A stretch of 64,000 nt of DNA from Brachypodium distachyon (taxonomy: Eukaryota; Streptophyta; Magnoliopsida; Poales; Poaceae): assembly GCF_000005505.3 (NCBI RefSeq), contig NC_016131.3:45965355-46029354 (forward strand). The letters run 5' to 3'. Below the pieces are notes generated by a model. It was not told the origin of the DNA and ran no database searches. It saw only the letters and a list, made by a program, of their open reading frames with translations. This document shows, piece by piece, positions 1 through 12,283 of this stretch. The number at the start of each line of letters is the position of its first letter. Within the stretch, counting starts at the first letter, position 1. The position numbers were made by a program, and so were the translations under genes.

Positions 1-456
1 CCAAGCTCAAGCCAGTTCATTGTCCCTGCTGTATCCGAAGCCATTGTGTGCTGAACCTCGAGTGAAAACAACGCATCCGCCAATATACAGCTACGAGCAC
101 ACCGCGAGATGCAGCTGTAGTTAACATCTCTTTTTGTCAAGGCGCCACTTGTACTTTGGATCCATGCTGCCGCTAAGAATCTTTCCAAGAATTTCTTTAG
201 ATCAGCTTTCCATTTAAATTTAAATATACATCATTTTGCTGCGTCTGTTCATCAGCAGACGAGAGAATGCTACAGCAGATCAACAAATGCTCACTGTTCA
301 ATCAATCACGCTTACTGAATAAATTTCGCTTAAAGAAAAAACATTGGTGGCTACCAAAATTTTGCTTTAAATCAACATTGGTGGCTACAAATTTTGCTGT
401 AGAAAAGGATTGGTTACTGCTGTAGTTTTTATCAATTTTTTGCAATCTATTTCCAG
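1..456 (+). other. intron 1 of the NPH3 gene (partial)
   Basis: No exon is seen here. The stretch is AT-rich and ends in a pyrimidine run and TTTCCAG directly before the first recognisable NPH3 exon. The expected short first exon (start codon up to the BTB residues ending in His-Lys) is not found, so it should lie before the window. Confidence 0.6.
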
Positions 457-2333
457 TTCCCTCTGCTTTCCAAGAGCAGCCTGCTACAGAAGCTGATCAT
501 TGAGGCGAGCCAGAGCGGCGGCGGCGGCGGCGGCGGGGACGACGAGGTGTACCTCGACGGCATCCCGGGCGGCGCGAGGGCGTTCGAGATCTGCGCCAAG
601 TTCTGCTACGGCATGGTGGTGACCCTGAACGCGCACAACGTGGTGGCGGCGCGGTGCGCGGCGGAGTACCTGGGCATGACGGAGGACGTGGACAAGGGCA
701 ACCTCGTCTTCAAGCTCGAGGTCTTCCTGGCCTCCGGCGTCTTCCGGAGCTGGAAGGACTCCATCACGGCGCTCCAGAGCACCGCCGCGCTGCGTCCCTG
801 GTCCGAGGAGCTGAAGCTGGTCGCCCGGTGCACGGACGCCATTGCCGCCAAGGCCGCGGCCAGCCCCGGGAGCGTCGTGTGGTCGTACACGTATAACCGG
901 AAGGCCGCGTCCTCTGAGGAGATTGTCGAGGAGCGCCGCCGGTGCGGGGTGGTTCCGAGGGACTGGTGGGTGGAGGACCTGTGCGAGCTTGATGTGGAGC
1001 TTTACGGGCGCGTCATGGTGGCGGTGAAGAAGTCCGTGGGGAGCAGGGACGTTGTCGTAGGAGAAGCTCTCAGGGCCTACGCCGCGCGGTGGCTCCCGGA
1101 GAACTGCCTCGAGGAAGAAGAGGACGGCGGATCCATGGCGGCGTACACGAACGTGCTCGAGACCATCGTCTGGCTGCTGCCTAAGGAAGACGACGACGAC
1201 GATGGATCAATGTCGGCGTCGCGCTGCTGCTCGTGCCAGTTCCTGCTGAACCTGCTCAAGTTCTCCGTCGCGGTCGGCGCCGGGGAGCCGCTGCGGGAGG
1301 AGCTGATGGACCGGGTCGCGCGGCAGTTGCACGAGGCGTCGGCCCGCGACCTCCTGGTCCCGGCCAGGCCGCCGGCGCAGACCATCTACGACGTCGAGCT
1401 CGTCGAGGCGCTCGTCGGCAGATACATGCGGCGGCGGAACGCCGGGGTTGGGGAAGACGGGCTCTTCCTCAGCGGCGACCTTGAGAATGAAGTGGAGGCA
1501 GACGAGTCCTTGCTGAAGCTGTGCAAGCTCGTCGACGCGTACTTGGCCGAGGTCGCCGGTGACCCGAACCTGCAGGTTTCGACATTCGTCAGCTTGGCCA
1601 CGTCCATGCCTGAGCCTGCCCGGCCGTCGCACGATGGCCTGTACACCGCCATTGATGTCTTCCTCAAGGTAACATAAACCATGATGCATCTCGTGTTTGT
1701 TTGACTGACAAGAAAAAATCAGATCTGTTTGTAATTCTTGCGTCAATTGATTGTTGTCAGGTGCGGCCGAATTTGGGCAAGGTGGAGAAGAGGACGATAT
1801 CGGGCCTGATGGACGTGAAGAAGCTCTCAAAGGAAGCCTGCATCCACGCCGCGCAGAACGACCGCCTCCCGCTGCGCGTCGTGGTGCAGGTGCTCTTCTT
1901 CGAGCAGCTGCGCGCGGCGGCGCCACCGCCGCTATCCGCCGGCGCCGGTAACGTGCTAGAACTCGAAGACGACGACGGCTGGAAGAACCAGGCGCTGGCG
2001 CTGACGCTGCCGGAGACTCTGCCGCCGACCCCGGCGGCCCTGAGGAGGCAGCTGGGGAGCCTGAAGCTGGCCGGGGAAGACGGCGTGGGCGGCGGAGGGG
2101 ACGGGCGGCGGCTGGCGAGGAGCGCGAGCATCGCGAACCAGAGCAGCAGGCTGTCGCTGTCGTCGCGGTCGCGGCGGATCTTCGACAGGCTGTGGGTTGG
2201 CGGGAAGATGGTGCCCGGCGGCGAGGTTGTCAGCAAGAGCTCCGACACGTCCGGGAGCTCGCAGAGCCCGCGCTCCTCCGCCGTGCCGCCCAACAAGTCG
2301 TCGTCCAGGAACCGCCGCTACTCGGTGTCGTAG
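457..2333 (+). CDS. NPH3-family BTB/POZ protein, 3' part
   Basis: Plant NPH3/RPT2/NPY proteins are plasma-membrane-associated BTB proteins that act as substrate adaptors for CUL3 ubiquitin ligases in phototropic and auxin signalling. Two exons are present, 457-1668 and 1761-2333, both in phase 0. They give 594 residues with no internal stop. The first exon opens inside the BTB domain with [14 protein letters not shown]. The NPH3 domain follows from [19 protein letters not shown] onward. The second exon carries the family block [20 protein letters not shown] followed by [16 protein letters not shown]. The tail is rich in Ser, Arg and Lys and ends [11 protein letters not shown] poly-Gly run near 517-536 is lineage-specific padding. 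The start codon lies upstream of the window. Which NPH3 subclade this is cannot be told from here. Confidence 0.92.
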
Positions 2334-2796
2334 GCGCCGCCCGGCTGTACAGAGGACGAATGGTCGACGACGACTGTCGCGGTGTCGCCGGACGAATGGT
2401 CGACGACGGCGGATCGACTGCTAGCATGCTAACTTCGATTCAGGATTTCAAGGGCTCTGTTCTGATGGATGCATTTGTTGATCTGATCGACGTGCTCGCG
2501 GGGGCGACGAGGAACCAGAAATTGATCCTTGATTTGCCGAACATAACTGCTCTGATCTTGACACGATCGGCTGTCTTTCTCTTAACTCTTTGTTAGCTCG
2601 GTGATCTGGGTAACCGCCTTTTGGTGGTTCTGCTTGGTATGCGAACCGGATATCATCGTGCTCGTGACGTGAGCAGGGTGCAGGCCAAATCGTACTTATA
2701 AAAAATTTCATGGTTGTTTTGGGCTGGAAGCTTCACGACTCTCATCGTTCTCGTTCTCGAAGAACAAATTTGGCAGCAGTTACGCTGTCCGGGCAA
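2334..2796. other. 3' UTR and spacer after the NPH3 gene
   Basis: No gene is seen. A 15-base unit (gacgaatggtcgacgacg) occurs twice at about 2356 and 2391, just after the stop codon. The rest is probably 3' UTR and then spacer up to the target duplication at 2797. Confidence 0.4.
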
Positions 2797-2823
2797 ACAA
2801 ATGGAAGTCTAACATCCAACTCT

Positions 2824-3271
2824 TTTTTTTAGGAACGACGTGGCTTTATCGATTCAAGCGACAAAGTACAAAACATCAACAAAACTAAAATTTTCATTGT
2901 AGTCCTTCGAAGTAAACTTCTCTTGATCTATCTTTCGCATCTTGATACTTCTTCACGTATTCGTCGACAAAATTATAGAATACCATGCTTGCACAAGCTG
3001 AACTAATCTCAGAGGTTTTGAAAAGCCGCATGAGCCGCCCACCTCAAACGGTGAGAACCTAAGATTATTGAACGCACCATGGCCGGGGTAATACCCTTTG
3101 CGAGACAAGCTGTAAAACTGTTTCTCCGTCGATGAATCCACAAGGAAAAAGACCAACAACCCGAAAATACGTGCCGTGAGAACCACTGATTCCGTGGCAT
3201 AGGTTTCAACGCCTATACCAGAACGATAAAGCAGCCAGGACACCAATCTTCTAGACGACAGCGTCTCCATC
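2824..3271 (-). mobile_element. short poly(A) retroelement with 27-bp target duplication
   Basis: The insert is bounded by a direct repeat of 27 bp (2797-2823 and 3272-3298, beginning acaaatggaagtctaacatc) with one mismatch. On the minus strand it ends in a poly(A) run, seen as T's at 2823-2830, preceded by cgataaagccacgtcgttcc. That 3' end resembles the 3' end of the LINE at 9105 (aataaagccatgtgtttc). It carries no RT or RNase H motif, so it is either a 5'-truncated LINE or a SINE-like element. A distant copy lies at about 59130-59330. Confidence 0.75.
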
Positions 3272-3336
3272 ACAAATGGAAGTCTAACATCCACCTCTGC
3301 GCAGTTAGAAAGGAAAGATTGAAAACACAAATCCAT

Positions 3337-3427
3337 GCAACCCTGGTTGCTCGGTTAAGCAAACTTCTGCGCGTTAAGCAAATATATTTGGGCCGCTTTG
3401 CAACCCTGGTCGCTCGGTTAAGCAAAC
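3337..3427. repeat. 28-bp direct repeat, two copies
   Basis: The sequence gcaaccctggttgctcggtt plus aagcaaac occurs at 3337-3364 and again at 3400-3427 with one mismatch, a period of 63 bp. It lies between the two retroelements and inside neither. Confidence 0.7.
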
Positions 3428-3832
3428 ATGGACCGTTCCCCTTCTGGGCGTTTCTAGCGCCTTGCCAAACCATGGGCATATTGGGCCTACAAGAACGAGA
3501 GGCAACGTGGGCCTTCTATACGTCCTGCAGCCCGCCCCGCCCCGGGGTCTCGCTCTGAATTCTCCTGTTTATGTTTTTTCTTTTAATAAACGTTGGGTGA
3601 AATTGTAATTGCGATTCTGTTAATTATGTAACCTAGGCGACTAGGGTTTCTACTTCGCCGGCGGCTTGACTTCGGCGTCGATTCTACTTACTTTCTCTCC
3701 GGTTCTCCTGGGGATTGCCTGCGGTCGTTCTCGGGCTGATAAAGGGGACGCCTTGCGCGTCTACCCGGCCTTGGACTCGAGTCGTAGGCGGAAACTAGGG
3801 TTTCGGCAGATCGATCTACTGGTCTTATTGCA

Positions 3833-5040
3833 ATGGCGTCTTCTTCCTCGATGGGAAAAGGAAAGGAGGGGGCGGCTCTGGTGAGCGCCATGAACAAGAT
3901 GGTTCTGCATGACGCAGAATTGGATGATGTGCAGATCGGGGAGGAGGAGATTGGGAAGCTGGAGAAAGAAGCGCGGTGGCTGGTGCTGGCGCGAGTTAAC
4001 ACCACTCGACCTTTCAACGTGACTCCCTTCTATGATACAATGAGATCCATCTGGGGGCTGGCTATGGATTTTGAACCACGGGAAGTTGATGATAATTTGT
4101 TTCTGTTCAAGCTATTTTGCCTTGGCAATTGGAAGAAAGTTACGCAGCAGGGACCTTGGCTCTTCCGAAGGATGGTGGTGGTGCTGGAAGATTACGATGG
4201 CAAGACGGATATGGCATCTATTCCTTTGAATCGTACTGCCGTTTGGGCGTAGATCCATAAGATCCCGGAACTCTATAGGATTCTGGCGGTGGTTGACCAA
4301 CTTGCACGGCGGATCGATCGGGTGTTAAGCGTCGATCTGAATCCAGTGAAGCTTTTTGAAGGTGACTATGTGCGTGTCCGGGCTAGCATTGAGGTTGGTG
4401 ATCCCCTGATTAGGGTTGTGCCTCTGAAGATTGGGAAGGAACGGAATCTGCTTGATGTCAAATATGAGAAGATGGGCCTTTTCTGTGAGATCTGTGGCAT
4501 CCTTGGCCACGACCGGGATGAGTGTGGCAATGGAATTCATGATGACAGTGCGGAGCAATACGGCACGTGGATGCTGGCTAAGCGTCGTGTTGCGCCCACG
4601 AGCATGTCCTTCGTCGCTAGAGCTCCGTTCTCTGGCTGACGGGGAGGTGGCCGTAACCAGGGTGGACGTGGTAGGGGTTTGAGTGCCAAGAAAAGATCGT
4701 CAGATGATGCTAATTTAGACAATGAGGAAGATCTTAAAGATACAGCCGTCCTGCAAAGAACAATCAGCCTATCAATGAAGTTGACAATGCTTCAGCTAAG
4801 AAAAAGCTTGATATGGACGTGGACGAGGGTACGCTGAATCTGAACATCACCACGACAGAAGAAACAACAGGTGCTTCGGCGGCTAATGGGGATGTACCCC
4901 CTCCACCGCCACAGTACATGAAACCTAAAGCAAATAAGAAGAGCAGGCAGGGTGCGTCTCCCTCAAAACTGATGGATCGGCGGCCTCCCTGGAGGAGGAC
5001 CGCCGAGTGCAATGAGTATCCTAAGCTGGAACTGTCGTGA
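3833..5040 (+). pseudogene. LINE ORF1: DUF4283 plus zinc knuckle, broken
   Basis: The reading frame from ATG 3833 shows a DUF4283-type region (FKLFCLGNWKKVTQQGPWLF) and then a zinc knuckle of type CX2CX4HX4C (FCEICGILGHDRDEC, about 4480-4524). ORF1 products of this kind bind the LINE RNA. An in-frame TAG at 4250-4252 follows AVWA, where the family reads on with Gln; homology continues in the same frame. A second stop (TGA 4637-4639) interrupts an Arg/Gly-rich stretch. A frameshift near 4755 then leads into an acidic, Lys-rich tail that ends at 5040. The tail overlaps the start of ORF2 (ATG 5012) in another frame, which is usual for this class. Confidence 0.85.
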
Positions 5041-8000
5041 CATTGGCAACGACGCGACAGTTCGCGAGCTCCGCACTTTGGTGCGACCGTTTGCCCCCTC
5101 TGTACTCTGCTTGCAGGAGACTCAAGTTGGAAGTATGAGGGCTCAAAATCTTTCTTTTACTTTAGGTTTTCAGAATAGCTTTGCTGTTAGTAGTTCTGGT
5201 CAGAGTGGGGGCTTAGCCATGTACTGGAACAATGATATTGCAATGAATCTAATTCACTATTCTCAGTATCACATTGATATGATAGTCCGAGCAGGTGATG
5301 CGGATCCTTGGCGACTTACCTGCATCTATGGTGAGGCGTCTGTTAGGGAGAGACACAAAACATGGGAGCTCCTTCGATTCTTCCGAAGTGAGTCTGACCT
5401 CCCATGGACCTGCATTGGTGACTTTAATGAGGTGCTCACCCAGGAAGAGCACTTTGGTGTGGGCGAACGTGATTCTGGACAGATGATGGGATTCCGTGAG
5501 GCAGTTGATGTGTGTGGCTTGTGCGACCTCGGTTTCAATGGCAACGTCTGGACTTTCGAAAACGTGTGAGGGGTGGTTCCTATACACGGGTGCGCCTGGA
5601 TCGAGCGTTGGCATCAACGTCCTGATGGATGAGGTTCCCTTTTGCGGGTGTGTTTCACCTTACGGCTGTCAAATCAGATCATTGTCCTATTCTCTTGAAA
5701 ACGGCGGAGCCTAATGAAGGAAGTAGGGAACGGGCTGTGCGGAGCTTCAGGTATGAAAAGATGTGGGAAACCCACGAGAATTTTGGTGAATTTCTGAAGC
5801 AAAAGTGGCTGGAGAAGGAGCCGGGTACAAGCATGGCGGCTCTGCATGCAAAACTTGCTTCTTTGGCTTGTGATCTTAATGCATGGAACGGCGAGGTCTT
5901 TGGGGAGATGCGGAAAAAGACTTGTGAGGTTCTTGCAGAACTCGGACGGCTTCGAGCTCTTCCTGGGCGTGTCGGGCCATCGCCGGCCGAGTCCAATATC
6001 GTGGAAACTCTTACTTTATGGAATCATAGGGAGGAGATCATGTGGAGGCAGCGGTCTTGGGTACAATGGCTGGCGGAGGGGGACAAAAACACACGTTTCT
6101 TCCACCAGAAGGCCAGTGGACGACGAAAGAAGAATCGTATTGAGCAACTACAATTGCCGGATGGGTCGGTCACGCAGGATTTTCATGTTATGTCTCAACA
6201 TACTGTTGATTTTTATTCCAATCTCTATACTTCAGAAGGTGTTGCAGCCATGGATGAGGTCCTTCACACAATACCGCGGAAGGTCACGCCGGCGATGAAC
6301 GAGAGGTTGGACCGGCCGTACTTGGAGGAGGAAGTAAAGCATGCTCTGTTTCAAATGTTTCCTACAAAGGCACCTGGGCCTGACGGGTTCCCGGGTCATT
6401 TTTTCCAGAGGCACTCGGATCTGTGTGGGAAGGAATTAACATTGGCAGTTTTCAATATTCTTAATGGCGCTGAAGTTCCCAAGGATGCTAACCATACCTT
6501 GATTGTTTTAATACCAAAGTGGCAGGTGCATCTTCTCTTACACAATTCCGCCCTATTAGCTTGTGTAACGTTATCTTAAAAATTGTGTCCAAGGTACAAG
6601 CTAACAGATTGAAAGAGATCTTGCCGGAAATTATTTCTGAGGAGCAGTCAGCTTTTGTCCCGGGACGGCTAATTACGGATAATATCATTACAGCTTATGA
6701 GTGTTTGCACTTCATGACGAAAAGGCGTGCACGTGGAGGGCAATACTGTGCTTTGAAGTTGGATATGATGAAAGCCTATAACCACGTGGAGTGGGATTAT
6801 CTACGAGCTATGCTACAACTCGGTTTTTGCCCCCGTTGGGTCTCGTCTATTATGAAGGTGGTCATCTCGGTCACCTTCTCGGTTCTCTTCAACGGCGAGC
6901 GCACAGGGTTGTTCCAGCCGAGCAGGGGCATCCGACAGGGGGATCCAATTTCGCCATACTTGTTTTTGCTAGCAACTGAAGGTTTGTCTTGCCTGTTAAG
7001 GAGCGGGGGGAATTCAGAATTGTTGTCGGGCCCAATGCACCCCCGGTCAGTCATCTCTTATTTGCAGACGATAGCTTGCTTTTTGTAAAAGCTAGTGTGG
7101 AGGGAGCCGTCACTATCTCCCAGGTGATTGAACAATATGGTCAAGCCTCTGGCCAGCGTGTGAATAGGCAGAAAAGCTCAATTTTCTTCAGTAAAGGGTG
7201 TCCAAATGATGTTCGGCATGCTGTCAAGGAGCTACTCCAAGTACCTAATGAGTCTCTGAGTGCAAAATACTTGGGGATGCCAACGGATGTCAGGAACTCT
7301 AAGAATGGCGCTTTCAAGTATCTCAAAGATTGGGTTTGGGGGAAAGTGAAGGGTTGGATGGAGGAGACGCTCTCTGCCGGTGGCAAGGAGGTCTTGATCA
7401 AGTCCGTTGCCCAGGCTGTGCCAACATACTCCATGTCTTCCTTTAAGCTCCCAAGAGGCCTTTGTCATAAAATTAATTCCCTAATCAGATGCTTTTGGTG
7501 GGGCAGCAAAAACGGCAAGCGGAAAACCCATTGGGTCTCATGGGATACGATGACTATGCCGAAATACATGGGAGGCCTCGGCTTCCGTGATATCGATCTC
7601 TTCAATCTCTCTCTGTTAGCACGACAAGCTTGGAGCCTACTAACGGCGCCGGACACTCTCAGTGCGAGGATCCTGAAGGCAGTTTACTTTCCGGATTCTT
7701 CAGTAATGCGAGCTGAATTGGGGTCTCGCCCATCGCAGATCTGGCGGGCTATTGTTGAAGGGAGAGATGTGTTAAAACTCGGAACGGTTCACCGAATTGG
7801 CAATGGCGTGACCACCCGTATCTGGCATGACAACTGGATCCCTCGCGATGAGAGAAGGCTGCCGGTGTTGTCCTTGGCTGCAGATCCTCCGGAGAAAGTT
7901 TCTGAATTAATTGATCACACGTCCGGGAGTTGGGACATTGAGAAGCTCACCACCAATTTCCTTCTTATGGATGTTGAGGCGATTCGGAGTATTCACCATC

Positions 8001-9048
8001 AACCATGGTGATTTCTGGGCATGGCACTTCGAGAAGACGGGCGTCTTTAGCATACGATCATGCTACAAAATGCTGGTTACCACCAAGAGAGTCCGTGAGG
8101 ACTGGTTGGAACAGCGGCCTTCGTCGAGCTCCGATCGGTCGGAGAAGGCTTGGTCGCGTATGTGGAAAGTTAAAGTGCCCTCGAAAGTCCATGTGTTCGC
8201 TTGGCGCCTTGCCCAGCAGTCGCTGCCTACAAGGGATGTTCTTAATCACCTGTCATATGGCGGACTCTTCGCTGTGCTCAATCTGCCATGCAGTTCCGAC
8301 TCGTGGCGCCATTCTCTCATTGAGTGCACAATGGCGCGAAGTGTTTGGGCTCTCACCGACGAGCAACTTGCGGAGAATGTCGGAGCTTCTGTTTGCCCCA
8401 GTGCCCGAGAATGGTTATTTCATCTTCTGGAGACGGTATCCCATGCAGAATTCACTCAAATTCTTTTGACGTTATGGGTGATCTGGTCAGCACGGCGCAA
8501 GGCGATCCATGAGAGTATATTCCAGAGTCCTGTAACCATTCATGGTTTTGTTTCGAAGCTTCTCTCAGACTTACAGGTGGTGCAGGCTCCGGCTTCGTCT
8601 CGCCCGAGGCTTGCCGTGGCAGTAGCTCCTCGATGGATTCCACCTCCGGATGGCTTCCTCAAGTTCAATGTGGACGGAGGTGTCGCTAAGAACAAGAAGA
8701 AGGGTGAGCTGCTGTCGTTTGCAGGGATTCTGAAGGCAGGTATCAGGGATCGTCCGCTCGTATTTTCGATGCCATCACTGATCCTCCCCTGTAGAAGGTT
8801 TGGCTTGCTGTGAAGCTCTCGCTTTGGCCAAGGATCCGCATGCACAGAAACTTTACATTTCTTCAGATGCGGCGGCGGTGATCCAAGGTATTCGTCAAGG
8901 CAGCCGCTGGTCTTATAGCGCAATTCTGCGAGAGATTGGCGTCCGAAGCAGGGAGTTTCAGGATGTTATTTTCATGCATGAAGGGAGGGCCTCTGATGAT
9001 GATGCCCATAGCTTAGTGAAGAGTGCTTTGTCTTTTAACACATGGTAG
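5012..9048 (+). pseudogene. LINE ORF2: endonuclease, RT, zf-RVT, RNase H, broken
   Basis: The AP-type endonuclease starts with ILSWNCR and includes LCLQET (about 5109) and CIGDFNEV (about 5412). A one-base deletion near 5562 breaks the frame, and the next frame resumes with HLTAVKSDHCPIL. The RT region shows [54 protein letters not shown] and [13 protein letters not shown]. Its catalytic box is FADDSLLF (about 7060). Frameshifts lie near 6525 and 7000. A zf-RVT region follows (KAWSRMWKVKVPSKVHVFAW), with another frameshift near 8007. The C-terminal RNase H-like part (FLKFNVDGGVAKN, then ISSDAAAVIQGI) is split near 8780 and stops at 9048. At least five lesions make it non-functional. Confidence 0.92.
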
Positions 9049-9137
9049 ATTCCTCTGGCTGTCTGGGCCTTGGAATGAGACTTCTGTACCTTTGATTATT
9101 AAGCAATAAAGCCATGTGTTTCGCTCAAAAAAAAAAC

Positions 9138-10490
9138 AGACGTTGGTGTGTGGTTTTTGACTGACATGCAAACTTTGGTACTTTTGGCGCAATTTCTTGC
9201 CGGTTGATTGGCGAATATTTTCAATAGGTCATGCTTTCATTATAGACCCGAAACCCTGATTTGACCACCAGCAAAAATTGAACAGGACTCCGAACTGCTG
9301 CTATGTACTCCTACTTCAGGAAAAATTGAACAGGACTATACTACTTCTCGAACGACCAACATTCTCCCTTCCGGCTACTCTACCACCAACCACCGCATAC
9401 TACATGACAACACCAATAAATGGAAATAGCATGGCAAGTTAACGGCTAACTGCAACGGCTGAGAGCATCAGCCACGGAGCTTTCGCAACGGCGCTTGGCA
9501 TGCACTTGCGTCCAAGGTTATTTTGCCGTTTCTGGACCGCGTCACGCTGCAACGTACGTACGTATGCGTGGTTACCGATCCGCCGTTCTCATGGTCCCGC
9601 GTACAACACGGTGACTAGCTGGGAACGGCCGCGGGACTTGTATATATCCCGGCAAGGAAAACGAAGGCTCTTGCTGTTGCTGCATAATTTCCGTTCTTCG
9701 GATGTGTACAAGCAAGTTAGTTGAAATGCAGATTGGGATTGCAGAGCTTCGTCTTCTTTTAACTGATGGCTAGCAAAGGCCGGAGATCATATAACGTTGC
9801 TAGCTTAAGATTGACTAATTAAAGTGAGTTAACCCCTATTTACAACTTTAAGGGATGGCTGCATTCGTCACTCCCGACGTTGGTAATGGTCAATGTATAA
9901 ATATGAGTATATGACTGCGGGGAAGATCAATGGCCGATGTACCAGAAAAACAAAGTTGTTGCGTGGAAGAAGTGAGCAACGTAGTAGCTAGGGAATATCG
10001 GTAGCCTTCATCGGAAGGAGACAATGAAGGAGAGGAGCGTGGGTGCATGTGTATACATTAGTCTTTTTTCTTTAAAAAAGAGAGAGTCTATACATTAGTC
10101 AGGTATGGAATCCAAATCATGAAACGTAAGGAGACGTGAAAGGCTATAGGGGAGAGGCTTGTTCTTATGGACTCTTGGGGGCGCAATCCGTCAGGAATTT
10201 CATCTTAGTTATTTGCATACACGCTTCTCCCATGTGTGCTTGTTTGGGAACAGATACGTCCAAATCTAGCACTATCGGATATGTACCAAACATACGTCAT
10301 GGCCAAGCCTTCAATTGTTGAATTGCGTTGTGTTACACTCATTTTTTTATTAATTATACAAAAATAAATTTTGGCAAACTAGATTATAATCGAAATCAAT
10401 TTTAAAAATAAACAAATATATAAAAACACGACTCTTACCGGATGATCGGATATTTCTTTCCGATTTTTCTATTAGCCAAGACACATTTTT
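9138..10490. other. intergenic, nothing clear
   Basis: This AT-rich spacer follows the LINE. The short open frames are not supported by composition or similarity. No MITE ends were recognised before 10494. Confidence 0.5.
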
Positions 10491-10493
10491 AAA

Positions 10494-10592
10494 CTCAATA
10501 CAGGGTTTTCGAGGGGAAACATCGTACTGATCCACAACAATTATTTGAACCATTAGAGATCACAGTGGGCTAATAGAAAACCCTGTATTGAG
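10494..10592. repeat. 17-bp perfect inverted repeat
   Basis: The arm ctcaatacagggttttc (10494-10510) is matched exactly in reverse by gaaaaccctgtattgag (10576-10592), with 65 bp between. A further shared piece, ttttctattagcc at 10465 and its complement ggctaatagaaaa at 10568-10580, lies around the arms. It may be a decayed foldback element. No target duplication was seen. Confidence 0.6.
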
Positions 10593-10908
10593 AGTTAATA
10601 GAAAACGGATTTGATCCACAGTCAAGTTTAATAAGAGGGATATATACGATGGGCTAGTAATAAGCATCAAAGTAGTTTAGTGTCCACATAGGCTCAATAT
10701 GTAATTAGTGGTAAGCCAATTTGTTTATGCAGTGTCAAACACAACATACCCCGTTACACGATAAATATGCCGCGTCTTCTCAACTTTATTTTACATTTTT
10801 TTTCTACATAGACCATGATAATATTAAGTGGTAAGCTCAAATTCATCTGGCATAGTATATAATTTTGCAAGGACAAGTTATTAACGGGTATTTTGGAAGT
10901 ATAACTCT

Positions 10909-10918
10909 ACCTACCAAC
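10909..10918 (+). promoter_or_regulatory. AC-element-like MYB site
   Basis: acctaccaac matches ten bases of the AC-I element (ACCTACCAACC), through which R2R3-MYB factors drive lignin-pathway genes. It lies about 1.4 kb upstream of the cinnamoyl-CoA reductase start codon. The family link makes it interesting, but a 10-base match at this distance may be chance. Confidence 0.3.
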
Positions 10919-12070
10919 ATGCAACCCCAAATTTTGACTCCAACTACTAGTTAACATCATGTACTGAAAAAGGGCTAAAAGTAAAATAAAATAAAATAAA
11001 TGACTAGATTGCTTTCTAAAAGTTTACTCGGAGTACTGATAGAATAATCGTGTAAAACTTCGATCCCACATTACGATTTAGTATCCTGAAAATCATACCT
11101 AATACTCCCTTCGATCCATATTTTAATTGTCGCTAATTTAGTTGCATTATAATATGGATCGGAAGGAGTAATATAACTTGGTGTGCCACAGACTATTGGT
11201 GCAAACACCCTATTGATCAAGTCAGCATGCATGTGAACTTTAATTTTGCGCAGTTGTGATGCACATATCACGTATTATTGACCGTCTTAGGTACGTGAAG
11301 ACCGGTGGCTGGTATGTGGTCTCTCAATTTTAATTCCAAATACAGAGCTAATTAATGTTATCCCAAACTATCAATCAATCTGATGTAAACATTAATCGGC
11401 CATGCATATGGCTCATGTTCCAACTTTAGCTCTAGATTACGATCTAAAATTACATGTAAATGGAAGGTTGTCTTTCAATTATGCATTTTCGGGACAAATT
11501 GTGTTTGTGGTCCAAAAAATTTCTATTTATTATTCTAAACGGGCTCATTGCGATTTGAGTTTTAATGTCACGTACAAATGGCACACACACATATCAATTA
11601 ATTGGCGTTCTTTTAAATGATATTTATATGTGAGTCGAGAAACCTAAAGATGTACAAAGAAGTTTTTCTTTCTTTTTTGACCGGGAAGACGTTTTTCTTG
11701 CACGGGACACAATGATGGTTATACAAAAAGTAGAAACCGGTTCAACCAAACAGTACTATGGTAATTCCCCGCGTTAGCAAAATATGCACCTTAAATCTTT
11801 AAATTCAACTATATGCGGCCACTTGACTTACTTTTGGCCAAATCCAGATGACTCCCAACTTACGGGGTCTAGAAATGTGCCCATCACACTGCATCTGGAG
11901 CGTGTAGACCATGTCAATGCCATGAACGCATCAAAAGTAGCTAGCCTGGGGGTGAAACCCGGCCCCCAAAGTCGTATAATGATCCAAGCCTCCAAGGCAG
12001 ACAAAGAAATATCTTACAAACTCCTGTTTGCCCAAAGAAGAAAAAAATACAGTCAAACAAGGACGAACGT
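10919..12070. other. intergenic, distal promoter of the CCR gene
   Basis: This is AT-rich sequence with one Stowaway-like MITE (11105-11168). No gene is seen. An open frame at 11784-12194 covers the promoter and leader of the next gene and is not considered coding. Confidence 0.5.
11105..11168. mobile_element. small Stowaway-like MITE
   Basis: The ends ctcccttcgatccatatt and aatatggatcggaaggag are inverted copies flanked by TA on both sides. Total length is 64 bp, very short for the family, so this is probably an internally deleted copy. Confidence 0.8.
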
Positions 12071-12071
12071 C

Positions 12072-12079
12072 TATAAATA
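12072..12079 (+). promoter_or_regulatory. TATA box of the CCR gene
   Basis: The sequence TATAAATA lies about 205 bp upstream of the start codon at 12284, a normal distance for a plant gene with a leader of about 170 nt. Confidence 0.65.
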
Positions 12080-12283
12080 CAACACCCTGCCAAAAACACG
12101 CGGACAACCAAATAAGCAGGCATCCGGCAGGCAGAGCAGAGAGCTAGCTTCTCGCTTCACGCATATGTTGTTCTCATCTACAACTCCTGCTTAGCTGGTC
12201 TCAGGTTTTAACTCTCGCGTGTACGAGCCTAATTAACCGCCGGGGGGAAGGGAAAGAAATCTTTTCGCCGCAAGTCCGGAACC

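Larger units (their letters stand above)
3600..9137 (+). mobile_element. L1-type LINE retrotransposon, near full length, decayed
   Basis: Plant L1-clade LINEs encode an RNA-binding ORF1 and an ORF2 with endonuclease, reverse transcriptase and RNase H-like domains. All of these are seen here in the right order. The 5' leader contains the typical gcgactagggtttctact (about 3638), and the 3' end has AATAAA at 9105 and a run of A's at 9127-9136. A possible short target duplication is acgttgg(g)tg at 3588 and after the poly(A) at 9141; this is weak. Several stop codons and frameshifts show it is dead. The 5' boundary is uncertain by some tens of bases. Confidence 0.9.

Noticed and set aside
11784..12194. 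136-residue open frame upstream of CCR
   Set aside because: It spans the TATA box and leader of the CCR gene, has no family resemblance and no introns or start context.
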